Positions 50,698 to 63,907 are shown, counted from the stretch's first letter. The stretch is 64,000 nt of DNA from Paraphaeosphaeria minitans (GCA_015832175.1 WJXW01000007.1:558001-622000); one strand, 5' to 3'. The notes: generated by a model from the sequence alone, not told the origin. Translations and numbers: made by a program.

Positions 50698-50854
50698 TTA
50701 TTTCCCTCCTTACTAGGATTTGTCCTTAAATTATATAACTATATCTTACGCCTAGTTATAACTAGAGCTCGCCCTATGTTATAAGTAGCGTTGGCTTACT
50801 CGTATTATATCTAAATAACCTTCTAAGTCTAGCACTACTTATTACTATTACCTA

Positions 50855-51355
50855 ACTAATTTTATTAACTCCTTTAGCAAAGTCATAGTTAAGAAATACT
50901 TAACGTATATAAAATATAACTGTGTTTACAAGATTTACGTTTCGTCTAGAAAATATAAGGAATATATTTATTAAGGTTAACGTTATAATGTGCACATTTT
51001 AGAGTCTAAGTTTAAGCGTTTATTAGTAGAGAAAAAGAAATTGCGTGTATAGATAAAAAAGTTAAAAGAAACATAGAAGGCTGCGTTTAAGGCCTATAAA
51101 GAGGCGTTAGAGAAATTATAGATTATACACGTACGCGAAGATTAGTTACGTTAGTAAATAAACTTACTAGATAAGCGTGCTAAGGATATAATAGCAGTTA
51201 AGAAGAAAAATATTAAGAAGGCTAAATCTTATAAGGCTATTAATCTAGTAGTTCATAAGACTTCTTTAGGTCCCTTCTTATTCCCTACAATATAGAGCGC
51301 TTTTAAGAATTTCCTATTAGAATTCTAGGATAATCTAGTGCCTTTACTATCTTAG
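50855..51355 (+). pseudogene. Antisense Cys-cluster/coiled-coil gene, type A4
   Basis: The phase is held from 50855 to TAG 51353-51355. It reads KYNCVYKIYVSS, KYKEY and RYNVH (Tyr mostly former Cys), then a Lys/Glu-rich helix (EKKKL, IKKLKE, AYKEALEKL) and a FLLEFxDN motif shared with the A2 type at the very end. It is convergent with pol. The start is unknown. Confidence 0.55.
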
Positions 51356-54300
51356 ATATAAATGTTATTATACTATATAGGTTATTAGTAGAATTCTTTA
51401 ATCTTTTATTAATAATTTTCTAAGTAGTTCTCTAGTTTCTAAGTGTTTTTACTATATAAGTAACTTTTCCACTTAACAAGATACGCGTTGCTATACTAAT
51501 TATATTCTAGAATCTTTTTAACCTTAAATTTATTTTCTTCCTTAGTTCTGTAGTAGAAGGCGGTTCTAACTAGTGTATTAGGGTCTGCTAGTTCCAGTAG
51601 TAATACGTAGAATACTAGGTATATCTTTGCATCTAGCAGTAGTTCTAACTTATAGTTCACTAGTAATATTTGCTTAGAAATATAAAATAGTCTAATCTTA
51701 ATATAATCTAGTTTCTTGTGTTTCTTCTTCTATATTTAAAGGTTCTTTATAAGTAGATATACTTTATCCCCCTTCTCTAGCTAAGGTGTTGTTTTACAGT
51801 TTTAATTTTAGTAAGAAATTAATTACTACTAAGCTTTCTTAAAATTCTCTTAGAGTTATTAGTGTATTTTTTTTAAATTTTCTACTATATCTATAGCTTC
51901 TTTTGCTTTAATTATCGTAGGAAATTGTTAATTAAAGAGATGTGGGTGTCTTCTATAGTTTACATAGAATAGTGTATATTCTAATACTGCTAATACTTTA
52001 TTATTATAGGCTAACTATACTATAGGTAGTAATAAAACCTAGTTATTCTTCTAACTGTTACAGTAGATGCGTAGGTACGTTTTTATAGTTTAGTTTATTC
52101 ATTCTGTCTGTCTATCTATTTATAGATAGTAAGCTATTAATAGCTTTTATTTTATTCTAAGCAAAGCTATAAGCGTTATCTAATAATTTAACGTAAAGAG
52201 CTTGTCTCTATTACTAATAATTATTTTTTGGATTCTGTGGTGTCTAATTAGTTAGTCTAAGATAAGAAGAGTAAGTTCCTTTACTATTATTCTTTTAAGG
52301 CATAGAATAAGCTTAACATACTTAGTTAGTTAGTAAACTATTACTAGTATACTATTGTATTTAATTCCTATTATTAGATCCTTAGAGTTTAGAATTCCTA
52401 TAATAAAATCTATAGTAATATCTTCCTATAGTAGTATTAGTATTCTAATTGCTTACATTTCTCTATATTTAAAATATGTGTTATATTTATTTCTCTAGCA
52501 TTCTGCACATTTGTAGATATAAGTTATTATAGCTTCCTTAATTCCTTTAAAGGTATAATTCCTTTAGATAAGTTCTATTGTCTTTGTAATGCCTAGGTGT
52601 CCGTATATAGGATTATTATAGTATTATTAAATAATCTTAGTCTGTAGATATTCTAGAACTTCTTAGTTAATTACTAAAAGTTAATTTAGTTCTACTATTA
52701 GTTCTAGAAATCTATCGTTAGCTTTACAAAAAATTACAGAGAAGGTTTTTACTTTTTCTCCTACTAGATTACTTTGTTAGCTAAGAGCGTCTACTCTGCC
52801 ATTTTCTTTTCTAGCTATATAGATAATTTTAAACTTATACTACCTAGTAGTTTAGAACTATTATTGTTATTATAGCGTAAGTTCTTTTATTATTATAAAC
52901 CTTAGAAGGTTCTTATAATTTATATAGATTTCTAGTATTAAGTAACTAAGCGCGTAGATTCTCTGGTGCTTTAAGGCTTTAATAATAGCGTAGAGTTCCT
53001 TATTATATACGTTGTATTGTGTTTTAGCGTTATTAAATTTGCATAAGTAATAGGCAATTAGGTGCTATTTACTATTATATTCTTATTTAGCGCAGGCGCC
53101 TAGTGCAAGATTGCTAGCGTCTATTTTAAAGCGTAGTAGTTTATTACTTTAAAAATAAATAAGGACAAGTTCTATAATACATACTATCTTAAGGAGTTAG
53201 AATAACATTCTACACTTATTTATCTATTTAAAGGGTACGTCCTTCTTTATAAGATTTATTAAAGGTATTATAACCTTTGCGTCATCTTAGATAAATTGTT
53301 AGTTAAATCTATAAAATCCTAAGAATTCTTAGATATTCTTAGCTATCTTTAGTATTAGCTAGTTCTTAATTTATTTAACTTTACTTAGTGCTATTTTAAT
53401 TCCTTCTATAGTAATAATATGTTCTAGGAATTTAAGTTATTTAACGTTAAACTTACATTTCTTAAGTTAAATACAAAGGTATACTTTATTTAGTGCTTCT
53501 AGTACTGTCTATATGTGCTTAGTGTGGTCTAATTCGTTTTTAGAAAAGACGAGGATATTATCTATATACGTAATAATGAATATATCTAGATGTTTATACA
53601 GTACATTATGAATAAGTGCTATAAAAGCTGCTAGTGCGTTTATAAGTCTAAAAGGTATAACTTTATATTTAAATAGTCTGTAGCATAATTAAAACGCTAT
53701 TTTCTATTCTTTACCTTTCTTAATTTATATAAGGTGGTAACCGTCTCTTAGATCTATTATCATAAATATCTTAGCTTAAGATAGTTAATCTCGTAACTCT
53801 ATAATATTTAGTAGTAGATATTAGTTCTTTATTATTATATTATTAAGTTGTTAGTAGTTAACGTATAGTTTGTCTAATCTATCCTTTTTCTTAATAAACA
53901 TAAAGGGGCTTACTACTAGTAACTTTAATAGTTATATATATCCTTTCTTAAGGTTTATTTTAATAAAATTACGTTCTTTAAGAAGTTCTTCTCCTATCTT
54001 ACTATATAGTAGTCTAAAGGGTGGCGTCTTCCCTTCTTCTAGGTCTATTGTAAAATCCTAGGGTTAATATTTAGGTAGGTTTGCTTTTCCTTCTTTTTCT
54101 GTAAATATATATGTCTAATTCCTGTACTCTCTTAGTAAAGTAAAGAGTATGCTATTGTCCTCTTTCTTACACTTCTTAACCTAGTAGTTCCTACTAGCGT
54201 CTATTAAGGTATGCTTCTGTTTTTTAACTATTTATTATAGTATTATGTTATTAATAACTCCTTTATCTACTATTATTTTTAGTTAATGCGTAGGCTTTAC

Positions 54301-54852
54301 TTATAATATATAATTATAGCGTTTAAATAATATTTTCTTTATACCCTAGTTAATCTATAGGTTCTGTATTATTAACTAAAGTAATTTTAAGACTAACTCG
54401 TGCTTAGATCCTAGTAAGATATCTAAGGTAAGTTTCTTTCTATATCCTTAGATATTATTATAGTAGTAACCTCCTAGTATATTTAAGGTGTCTTAGGCAT
54501 TAAGGATCTATTCGCGACATAAATAATATAGAGTACTTCTTTCTCTAATATTATAAGTCCTACTTATCTTACTATCTAATAAAATATAAAGTTCCTTCCT
54601 ACTCTTAAGTCTATAAGAGCTTAAGCCTATATTCCTTTAACCTATACTAGTAGCTTAACTAATACTATACTTACTATGGCATTTAATTCAATAAAGGTAT
54701 TTTCTTATCTAAGTTTAGGCCTAAAAAAGACATCTATTTATATAGGTTATAATTAAGTTTAGCTGCCTAGTATGCGTTTCTAAGCATCTGCTTCTATTAT
54801 TATTCTTAAGTATATAACTTATGTAGATTATCTTCTTCTTCCTATAAGAATA
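51356..54852 (-). pseudogene. Chromovirus pol (A4 copy), first block
   Basis: On the minus strand: protease region (~54600), reverse transcriptase (~53450-54070, YIDN near 53556-53567), RNase H (~53130), integrase (~52050-52700), LPPD/HV motifs (~51600) and chromodomain (~51400-51490). It is split at 54852 by the A1 element and continues at 61599. Confidence 0.85.
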
Positions 54853-55308
54853 TATTAGGATCCGGCCGCGCGCGAGCAGTGGGGCGCGAGCTTATTAGAC
54901 TACTAGTCCACTAGAGTTAGCTAACTAAGTAGTTAGATAATAAGTCACAGGTCCTAAGAGTCCTAAGGACCGCACAGGCCTCGCCTATACAGGAATTCTA
55001 GGACGCGTGGGACTTGCCCGCACAAGACTCTAGGATATATAGGACTCTAGGACATATAGGACTCTAGGACATATAGGATTCTGGGAAGTGTGGGACTACT
55101 TAGTATATAGGAACGTAAGAATAGGCTTTCTATACTTGTGTTTAATCTATTTATTAATCTATTGTTTAGATTCTAGTAGACTAAATTGTTAACTTATTAC
55201 ACTTTATAAGATACTACTATATTAATAAAACCTTCTACCTTTTGTGAGTACTCCTGCCTCAGAACTAACTTTAACCTTTTAGGACTAGCTACTCTCTTAG
55301 ATTTAATA
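54853..55308 (+). repeat. 5' LTR, type A1, with 18-bp tandem repeats
   Basis: 456 bp. U3 starts GGATCCGGCCGCGCGCG, a GC-rich patch, and holds about four copies of AGGACTCTAGGACATAT (55020-55085). R/U5 is common to all A LTRs. Confidence 0.95.
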
Positions 55309-56310
55309 TTTTAAACACCTTTAATATAAGTACTTTATAAACTTCTACCTCTTCTATAGCTTTAGGTGCCACTAAGATTACTTCTATAAAGGATAGCAGT
55401 AAGGCGTATAAACCTAATCTCTACTTTAGTAAACAATCTTAAACTAACCTCTAGATTCTCTAGTTAGACCTCTATTTCTTTAACTTAGACAAACCCCTTA
55501 AAGACAAAAAGAAGGTTATCTTTGTAGTAATATACATATAAAAAGATGTAGGATTATAGATCTATCTCTACCTTAAAAAGTACCTAGAAATAGGCCACAA
55601 CAACAATAACGATAATTACGTAAATAAGTACACTAATACAGTTAATATTATTAAAAATTATAATAACTTTAAGAAATGCCTTAAATAACTCTTTAAAATT
55701 GCTAATAAGGACTCTATTACAAAGGTAAAGATTTAGACTATAACTTAGAAATAATTAGTAGCTAAGTATATAGCTAAGTTTTATAGATACGCTATATAAC
55801 TTAACTAGGACAATAAATCTCTTTAGGACATGTATAAATAAGGACTTAAATAGAAACTATATAAGGAACTCTTGCGTAGTAGTGTACAAATTACTAACCT
55901 TAAAGAACTGTATAAAGAAACTATTAGAATTAATAGAGAGTAGTTTTTATTATAATAAGAGCTCTACTAAAACCCTAAGGCAATAAGCTTTAGACAACTA
56001 GTAAAAATAGTTTATAAAAACCCTATTAGAATTGTCTAAAAGCAACAGCTAAGGAACTACTAGAGATACAAACTAATAGAAGATGTCTAGTTTAACTACT
56101 TAGGCAAAAGAAAAAAAGGAAAAATAGGCCTTAAGTAGCCTAATAAACGCGTCTCTAATAGAAGTTAATAACTAATAACTAAGACCTATAAATGCTTTAC
56201 ATGTAGTAAACTAGGCTATATAGCCAGGAACTATAGATTAAAGAATAAAGTCTATTAAACTAAGTTAAATATACTAACTATTAAGAACTAAGAACCTAAT
56301 AAGGAATAGG
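55309..56310 (+). pseudogene. Chromovirus gag (A1 copy)
   Basis: A helical gag with an Asn-rich run near 55600. It ends in a zinc knuckle at 56193-56234: CFTC, then SKLG-Tyr, IARN-Tyr. The Tyr replace the His and last Cys of C-x2-C-x4-H-x4-C by C-to-T and G-to-A change. The bases after the LTR do not start with TGG, so no standard tRNA primer site is seen. The start codon is not determined. Confidence 0.75.
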
Positions 56311-59300
56311 AGGTTGTTACAACACTATTTAGTTACTAACGCGTTACGCTAGAACAAAGTAAGTAATTAGATTTACCTAACTTATAATTATATAAAGATC
56401 TAGAAGATAACTCTAACGTATACTATAACACAGAAAACGTAGAAGAGATACTAAGATCTCTTACTCCTTACCTATAAAGTAGGCAGGAAGAAGATAACCC
56501 TATATTACCTAAGTATAAACTAAATGTTTAGGACTATATAGAACCCTACTAGGCACTAAAAGGGATGCGACCCTATAAAAATAAGGAATTAGACTACGTA
56601 CTAAAGTACTACCTAGACCACTAAAATCCTACATACTAATTCTATATATAGACGCATTACGAAGAACTAATATGTGTATAATATAAGGCAGAGAAAGAGA
56701 AGAATAAGAAATAACCTAAAAGGAAACTGCGCTGTAAATAGATATAGACAGACTACCCTATTATAGCTTACAACAAACACCTCTAGAATAAATAATAAGT
56801 AAAATACTTTCTTTATCTTACGCTAAAAGGTAATAAATACTGTAATATACTTATTAATAGAGACTATATGTAACTGTACTAGTATATGTGTCTAAACTAA
56901 GACTATAAATACTACTATATAGCTAAACATTTAGACGGCTTTGCAAACTGCTCTACGTAAGAAGTAATAATAGAACTACTAATTTAACTAGAACACAGGA
57001 ACAGTAAAGACTATAGAAGGAAAAATAAAAGAACATTCTTATAGGAAAAAGAAGAGGATAATTTATATAAGGTATGTACTTAAGAATAATAATAGAATTA
57101 GATACTTAAAAATGTCTACTAAGCACCTAAACTTAACTATAACCTATACGAATAGATGTCTTTTTTAGGCCTAGACTTAGACAAGAAAACGCCTTTATTA
57201 AATTAAATACTATAGTAAGTATAGCATTAATTAAGCTACTAGTACAGCTTAAAAGAATATAGGCTTAAGCTCTTATAGACTTAGAAGTAGAAAAGAACTT
57301 TATATCTTATTAAATAGTAAGATAAGTAGGACTTATAATGTTAGAGCAAGAAGTACCCTATATTGTCTATATCGCGAATAGATCCTTAATGCCTAAGACA
57401 CTTTAAATATACTAGGAGGTTACTACTATAATAATAGTCTAAAGATATAAAGAGAAACTTACCTTAGATGTCTTACTAGGATCTAAGTATAAGTTAGTCT
57501 TAGAATTACTTTAGTTGATAATACACAACCTATAGATTAACTAGGGTACAAAGAAAATATTGTTTAAACGCTATAATTGTGCATTATAAGCAAAGCCTAC
57601 GTATTAATTAAAAATAATAATAAATAAGGGAGTTATTAACAATATAATACTACAATAGATAGTTAAAAAATAGAAGTATACCTTAGTAGACGCTAGTAGG
57701 AACTACTAGATTAAGAAGCGCGAGAAGGAGGACAATAGTATACCCCTTACCTTACTAAGAGAGTACAGGAAATAGATATACATATTTATAAAAAAGGAAG
57801 GAAAAGCAAACCTACTAGAACATTAACCCTAGGATCTTATAATAGACCTAAAAGAAGGGAAAACGCCACCCTTTAGACTACTATATAGTAAGATAGAAGA
57901 AGAACTCCTTAAAGAACGTGATTTTATTAAGATAAATTTTAAGAAATAATATATACAACTATTAAAGTCACTAGTAGTAAGCCCTTTTATGTTTATTAAG
58001 AAAAAGAATAGATTAGACAGACTATGCGTTAACTACTAATAACTTAATAACATAATAATAAAAAACTAATATCTACTACTAAATATTATAGAGTTACGAG
58101 ATTAATTATCTTAAGCTAAGATATTTATAATAATAGATCTAAGAGACGGTTACCACCTTATACAAATTAAAAAAGGTAAAGAATAGAAAACAGTGTTTTA
58201 ATTACGCTATAGACTATTTAAGTATAAGGTTATGCTATTTAGACTTACAAATACACTAGCAGCTTTTATAGCACTTATTAATAACGTACTCTATAAACAT
58301 CTAGACATATTTATTATTACGTATATAGACAATATCCTCGTTTTTTCTAAAAACAAATTAGACCACACTAAGCATGTATAAATAGTACTAGAAGCACTAG
58401 ATAAAGTATACCTTCGCATTAAACTTAAGAAATATAAGTTTAACATTAAACAACTTAAATTCCTAGGACATATTATTACTATAGAAGGAATTAAGATAGC
58501 ACTAAGTAAAGTTAAATATATTAAGAACTGGCTAATACTAAAGACAGCTAAGAATATCTAAGAATTCTTAGGATTCTATAGATTTAACTAATAATTTATC
58601 TAAAATTACATAAAAGTTATAATACCTTTAACAAATCTTATAAAGAAGGACGTACCCTTTAAATAGATAGATAAGTGCGGAATATTATTCTAACTCTTTA
58701 AGACAGTATATATTATAGAACCTATCCTTATTTATTTTAGAAGTAATAAACTACTACGCTTTAAAACAGACGCTAGCGATCTTACGCTAGGCGCCTGCGC
58801 TAAATAAGAATGTAATAGTAAATAGTACCTAATTGCCTATTACTTATGCAAATTTAATAACGCTAAAACATAATATAACGTATATAATAAAGACCTCTAC
58901 GCTATTATTAAAGCCTTAAAGCACTAGAGAATCTACGCGCTTAGTTACTTAACGCTAGAAATCTACACAGATTATAAGAACCTTCTAAGGTTCACAACAA
59001 CAAAAGAACTTACGCTATAATAACAAAGATAGTTTACAACTATAGGGTAGTACAAGTTTAGAATTATCTATGTAGCTAGAAAAGAAAATGGCAGAGTAGA
59101 CGCTCTTAGCCAACAAAGTAATCTAGTAGAAGAAAAAGCAAAAACTTTCTTTATAATCCTTTACAAAGCTAAAAATAGATCTCTAGAGCTAATAGCAAAA
59201 CTAAATTAACTTTTAGTAATTAACTAAGAAGTTCTAGAACATCTACAGACTAAGATTATCTAACAATACTATAATAACCCTATATACAGACACCTAGGCA

Positions 59301-60541
59301 TTACAAAAATAATAGAACTTATCTAAAGAAATTACACCTTTAAAGGAATTAAAGAAGCTGTAATAACTTATATCTATAAATATATAGAATGCTAGAGAAA
59401 TAAATATAGTATACATCTTAAATATAGAGAGATGTAAGCAATTAGAATACTAATAGTACTATAGGAAGACATTGCTATAGATTTTGTTATAGGAATTCTA
59501 AACTCTAAGGATCTAATAATAGGAATTAAATACAATAGTATACTAGTAATAGTCTACTAACTAACTAAGTATATTAAGCTTATTCTATGTCTTAAAAGAA
59601 TAATAGTAAAAGAACTTATTTTTCTTATCCTAAACTAACTAATTAGACACTACAGAATCCTAAAAATAATTATTAGTAACAGAGATAAGCTCTTCACGTT
59701 AAATTATTAGACAACACTTATAGCCCTGCTTAGAACGAAACGAAAACTATTAACAGCTTACTATCTATAAATAGACAGATAGATAGAACGTACAAACTAA
59801 ACTATAGAAACGTACCTACGCATCTACTATAATAGTTAGAAGAATAACTAGGTTTTATTACTACCTATGGCACAGTTAGCCTATAATAACAAAGTATTAG
59901 TAGTATTAGGATATACACTATTCTATGCAAACCACAGAAGACACCCACATCTCTTTAACTAATAATTTCCTATAACAATTAAAGCAAAAGAAGCTATAGA
60001 TATAGTAGAATATATATAGAAAATACACTAACGACTCTAAGAGAACCTTAAAAAAGCTTAATAGCAATTAATTTCTTACTAAAATTAAAAATAAAAAATA
60101 GCACCTTAGCTAAAGAAGGGGGATAAAGTATATCTACTTACAAAGAACCTTTAAACTTAGAAGAAAAAACATAAGAAACTAGATTATATTAAGGTTAAAC
60201 TATTTTATATTTCTAAGTAAATATTACTAGTAAACTATAAGTTAGAACTACCGCCAGATGTAAAGATACACCTAGTATTCCACGTATTACTACTAGAACT
60301 AGTAGACCCTAAAACACTAGTTAAAACTACCTTCTGTTACTAAGCTTAGGAAGAAACTAAGTTTAAAGTAGAATAAATCCTATAAGTACGTAACGCGTAC
60401 GCGGACACTAAAGAATATCTTATTAAATAGAACAGGTATTTGTCTAGTAAAACATATAGGAACCTAAGGAAAACCTATCTAACTATTAATAATAGATAAA
60501 CAACTTCTATAATTAAACGCCAGAAATTATAAAGAGATAAC
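56311..60541 (+). pseudogene. Chromovirus pol (A1 copy)
   Basis: Protease LID block at 57272-57283 with altered follow-up residues; reverse transcriptase ~57840-58460 with YIDN (58322-58333); RNase H TDASD (58766-58780); integrase with RHLGI (~59288) and DIAIDFVIGIL (~59470); LPPDVK (~60250) and HVLLLELVD; chromodomain YLIK (60416-60427). Protease, reverse transcriptase and RNase H share one phase. A missing A between YLIK and the NTWE-like block (60451-60462) shifts the frame, by comparison with 1-112. Most stops are RIP-like. Confidence 0.88.
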
Positions 60542-60551
60542 TAGGACGTAC

Positions 60552-61090
60552 CTAGGAATTACTACTAGTATAAGGGCTAGCCTATAAAATAGACTAGTTA
60601 ATTACCTTAGCGCCTAACAGCGTATTAGGATTTATTAATATAGTAGCCTACGCTAACTCCTCTTACGCCTTAAGCGCTTCTAACTTGTCTATAGTACTTA
60701 TACTATAATTAAATAATTCTTATTCTTTTTAACATAATTTCTTTTACTAATTATATAAACGCGCTATCTTCGCTTACGCCTAATAGGCGTAAAGGAAAGC
60801 TGCCTTAGCTAGCTCTTCCTTAATATAAAGCTTTACCTTCTCTTTAGTCTCTAACTTCTCTAACCTCTCTATTTTAGTATCTATTTTTAAATAATCTAGT
60901 AAAGAGATCTCCTTAGGCTCACACTTCTAGTTTCTCTACCTAATGTAGTTAGTATACTAAGAGTGCAAAGAAGAAAAATAATAAGTGTATTTCTTCTTAG
61001 CGTAGTATAAATAGGTAACTATTATAAAAATATAGTCTTTTTTAAGATAATTAGCTTAACTATAGTAATATTAAATAGAATAAGATAGTA
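60552..61090 (-). pseudogene. Antisense Cys-cluster/coiled-coil gene, type A1
   Basis: The minus-strand frame ends TAG at 60554-60552, about 10 bases from the pol end. It reads YLYYAKKKY, SSLHS, TNY, KCEPKE and then LEKLETKEK and LYIKEELAK, the same gene type as 29100-29629. The phase is retained over at least 150 codons with Gln/Trp-type stops. Convergent layout again. Confidence 0.6.
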
Positions 61091-61127
61091 ACTTTATAGG
61101 TAATTAACTTATAAGAATATTAAGCTT

Positions 61128-61142
61128 AGAGGGGGAGAATAA
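61128..61142 (+). other. Polypurine tract of the A1 element
   Basis: AGAGGGGGAGAATAA directly before the 3' LTR. Confidence 0.85.
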
Positions 61143-61598
61143 TATTAGAATCTAGCTGCGCGTAAGTAATAGGGCGTAAGCTTATTAGACTACTAGTCTA
61201 CTAAAGTTAGCTAACTAAGTAGTTAGATAACAAGTTATAGGTCCTAAGGATCCTAAGGACTACATAGGCCTTGCCTATATAAGAACTCTAGGATGCGTAG
61301 GACTCGCCCGCACAGGACTCTAGGACATATAGGACTCTAGGACATATAGGACTCTAGGACATATAGGATTCTAGGAAGTGTGGGACTACTTAGTATATAG
61401 GAACGCGAGAATAGGCTTCTTATACTTATATTTAATTTGTTTATTAATCTATTATTTAGATTCTAGTAGACTAAATTGTTAACTTATTACACTTTGTAAA
61501 ATACTACTATATTAACAAGACCTTCCACCTTCTGTAAGTACTCCTACCCAAGAACTAACCTTAACCCTTTAGGACTAGCTACCCTTTTAGATTTAATA
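61143..61598 (+). repeat. 3' LTR, type A1
   Basis: 456 bp, the same length as the 5' LTR, including the 18-bp tandem repeats (61310-61375). The two LTRs differ mainly by C/T and G/A changes. Confidence 0.95.
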
Positions 61599-61985
61599 GA
61601 ATATTCTTCTATTTTTCCTTCTACAGTCTTCACTATTCTTATATACTAGTTAAATTAGTAGTTCTATTATTACTTTTTATATAGGGTAGTTTACAAAGCT
61701 GTCTAAATGTTTAGCTATATAGTAGTATTTATAGTCTTAGTTTAGACACGTATACTAGTACAGTTGCATATAGTCTCTATTAATAAGTATATTATAGTAT
61801 TTATTACCCTTTAGCGTAAGGTAAGGAAAGTATTTTACTTATTATCTATCCTAGAGGTGTTTATTATAAGCTGTAATAGGGTAGTCTATCTATATCTATC
61901 TATAGCGCAGTTTCCTTCTAGGTTATTTCTTATTCTCCTCTTTTTCTGCCTTATATTATATATATATTAGTTTTTTGTAATTATT
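61599..61985 (-). pseudogene. Chromovirus A4 copy, second block (gag/protease linker)
   Basis: It resumes the sequence interrupted at 54852 and aligns with 33460-33840. It stops near 61985, where element G begins, so the gag and 5' LTR of this copy are missing. Confidence 0.75.
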
Positions 61986-62582
61986 ATGGGCTAGCCTTAG
62001 AGAGTGAACAGAACTGTAAGTGCTAAAATATAAAGGATGAATTCTAGGTATTAAGTCTCTATAGGGGGATGTGCCGCTTATAAGAAGAGTTTTCCTTAGT
62101 AGGTCTACTTCTTTAGGGCGGTTCTTTTCCTTAAGATCCTTCTATAGGCTAGGGCTATGCCCTAGCCTATTATATATCCTAGACCTTACTTAGTTTAAAA
62201 CGTCTTATAGTTATAAGGTAAGCCTTAGAGATCTTAGAGGTATTATACTATAGTAAGGTAGTAGTATAAAGGCGGCCCTAAGGCGGCCTTAGGGCGAGGG
62301 CCCTTATTAGGTAGTTTATTTATTTACCTTATTATTATAAGGTAATAGGACAGCGCTCCTGCCCTTTCTAATATAATTATTATATATCTATTACCTTAGT
62401 AGTGCGTTACTATTGCGGTCTCCTTATATTTATATTACTTTGCCTTCTTTCTTCCTTTTTCTACTCTCTCTTTCTTATACTAACCTTAACCTACGCCTAT
62501 TTTAACTTTTTTAACTATTTGTGACTACCTCTGTCCTTGCCTCCTTCTAGCCCTAATTTAGTCTCTTTTCTATTTCTGCGCT
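61986..62582 (+). other. 5' end of element G: leader or LTR
   Basis: It begins TGGGCTAGCC. It holds a perfect hairpin (62144-62170), a GC-rich GGCGGCC stretch (62272-62302) and pyrimidine-rich sequence (62430-62560). From 62330 it matches 13057-13311. No second copy of 61986-62330 exists in the window, so I cannot show that it is an LTR. Confidence 0.35.
62144..62170. repeat. Perfect hairpin
   Basis: 12-bp arms ATAGGCTAGGGC and GCCCTAGCCTAT around a TAT loop. It survives in a region otherwise full of point mutations. Confidence 0.8.
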
Positions 62583-63866
62583 ATATACCTCTATACTCTT
62601 ATTAGCCTTCTAGCTCTTTTCTTTAGCGTTCTGTTTGTAGCTGTGGCTAATGTTAATATTATTAATAATAGCCTCTAAAGTAGCGCCGCCTTAGTAGATA
62701 TCTTTAGTCCTAGTAGTAGTAGTAGTAATAACTCTCTAGACCTAAACTAGCGCCTTACTAAGCCTAGCTATACGTATACTAAGGAGGAGATTAATAACAC
62801 TAAAGTAGAAGAGATTCTCTAGAGCTTTAACACGCCTATATAGTAGCCTAATAGTAGTAATTACCTTTACTTTTTTATAACCTCTAACAGGCGTGTACTA
62901 GCTAATTACTCTAACTCTATTACTTCTACTTATATTCTAAAGTAGCTCTGCGTTACTAAAAGCGCAGTTCTTTAAGGAGATAGTTTAGATAAAAAGCTAG
63001 CTAACCCTAATATAGGCCTTATATATATTAAATATATTAGGCGCCTAAGGTGGCTTAGGCGCGTAGAGTAAGTCTGTAGCCTTTATATTCTAGACTATTA
63101 TTAATGTTTATACAGCTATTAACTATTTTAGGGCTACTCTTATAGCGCCTACTATTGCACTAAGGCCACCTACTAGTATAATTCTGTCCCTTTTACTAAT
63201 AACCTAGGCCTAAGGCGGGCTCTACGCCTCTAGATTAAATATATAGAGTAAGGCTAGATTAATAGTAATTTGTATATCTATAATCCTAGAACGTATAGCA
63301 CTAACCCTTAGAAGCCTATAACTAGAACGCTGCCTACCTTTATAGTAAAGTTCTACTACTTAGCCTAGCAGTATAAGTAGTACCTAAACTTAGCGCTTAA
63401 GAACTTTAGCCTAATCTAGGAGCTAGGCTCCTCTATTATACCCCTACTTTAGCGTAGTAATAAAATAGTAGTCGCCCCCTCTAGTATAGACATAGCCCTA
63501 GTAGCACCTTTACTCTAGATAACTCTAGCCTAGTATAGTAGTAACTATAATTAGAATCTAGTGGTGTTAGCTAATAATATAGCAGGGTAGATAAATAATA
63601 TAGGAAATTATATTTAGTAATTTAAGGAGAGTATAGGCTAGCGCCTAGATAAGATAACCTAGACCTAAGCGTAGACTACTAACCTACTTACTACTATTAT
63701 AAAGTAACTTAGAATAGCTTTTAGCTAACACTATCTTACCCTTCTAGTAGTCTTAGCCTAACAGCGTATACCCTTTAACCTATATTAAGAGTCTTATAGA
63801 GTAACTCTACCTAAGCCTTTATCTAGGGCTAGCTTAGTGCACCCTTTTAGGTGCTGCTACTACTAG
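62583..63866 (+). pseudogene. Long unidentified frame of element G
   Basis: A 428-codon frame, in phase from the ATG-equivalent ATA (62583) to TAG 63864-63866, with no frameshift and stops mainly at Gln/Trp-type codons. The N-terminus is hydrophobic (LISLLALFFSVLFVAVA, signal- or membrane-like), then NVNIINN, a short Ser run, LTKPSYTYTKEE, RRLRWLRRVE, TLPTFIVKFYYLA, and a late IAG/NNIGNYI block. It has no zinc knuckle, YxDD or DDE. It could be a gag, an envelope-like or host-derived gene, or the N-terminal part of another element class. I do not recognise it. Confidence 0.45.
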
Positions 63867-63907
63867 TGTAAAAAGTAATATAATTATTATAGCTTTTTTT
63901 TATTCCT

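Larger units (their letters stand above)
54853..61598 (+). mobile_element. Complete Ty3/gypsy chromovirus, type A1
   Basis: A 6,746-bp element with two 456-bp LTRs and perfect target duplication gaata (54848-54852 and 61599-61603). Sister copies read straight across the insertion point (33450-33480), proving the empty site. The order is LTR, gag, protease, RT, RNase H, integrase, chromodomain, antisense gene, polypurine tract, LTR. RIP has inactivated it. Confidence 0.95.

Noticed and set aside
53870..54061. 63-codon open frame on the plus strand
   Set aside because: It is opposite to the reverse transcriptase start of the A4 copy, not in the antisense-gene position, and is not kept open in sister copies.
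55020..55085. Short regular repeats that could suggest a CRISPR-like array
   Set aside because: The 18-bp units are directly adjacent, without spacers, and lie in the U3 of an LTR. They are promoter-region tandem repeats.
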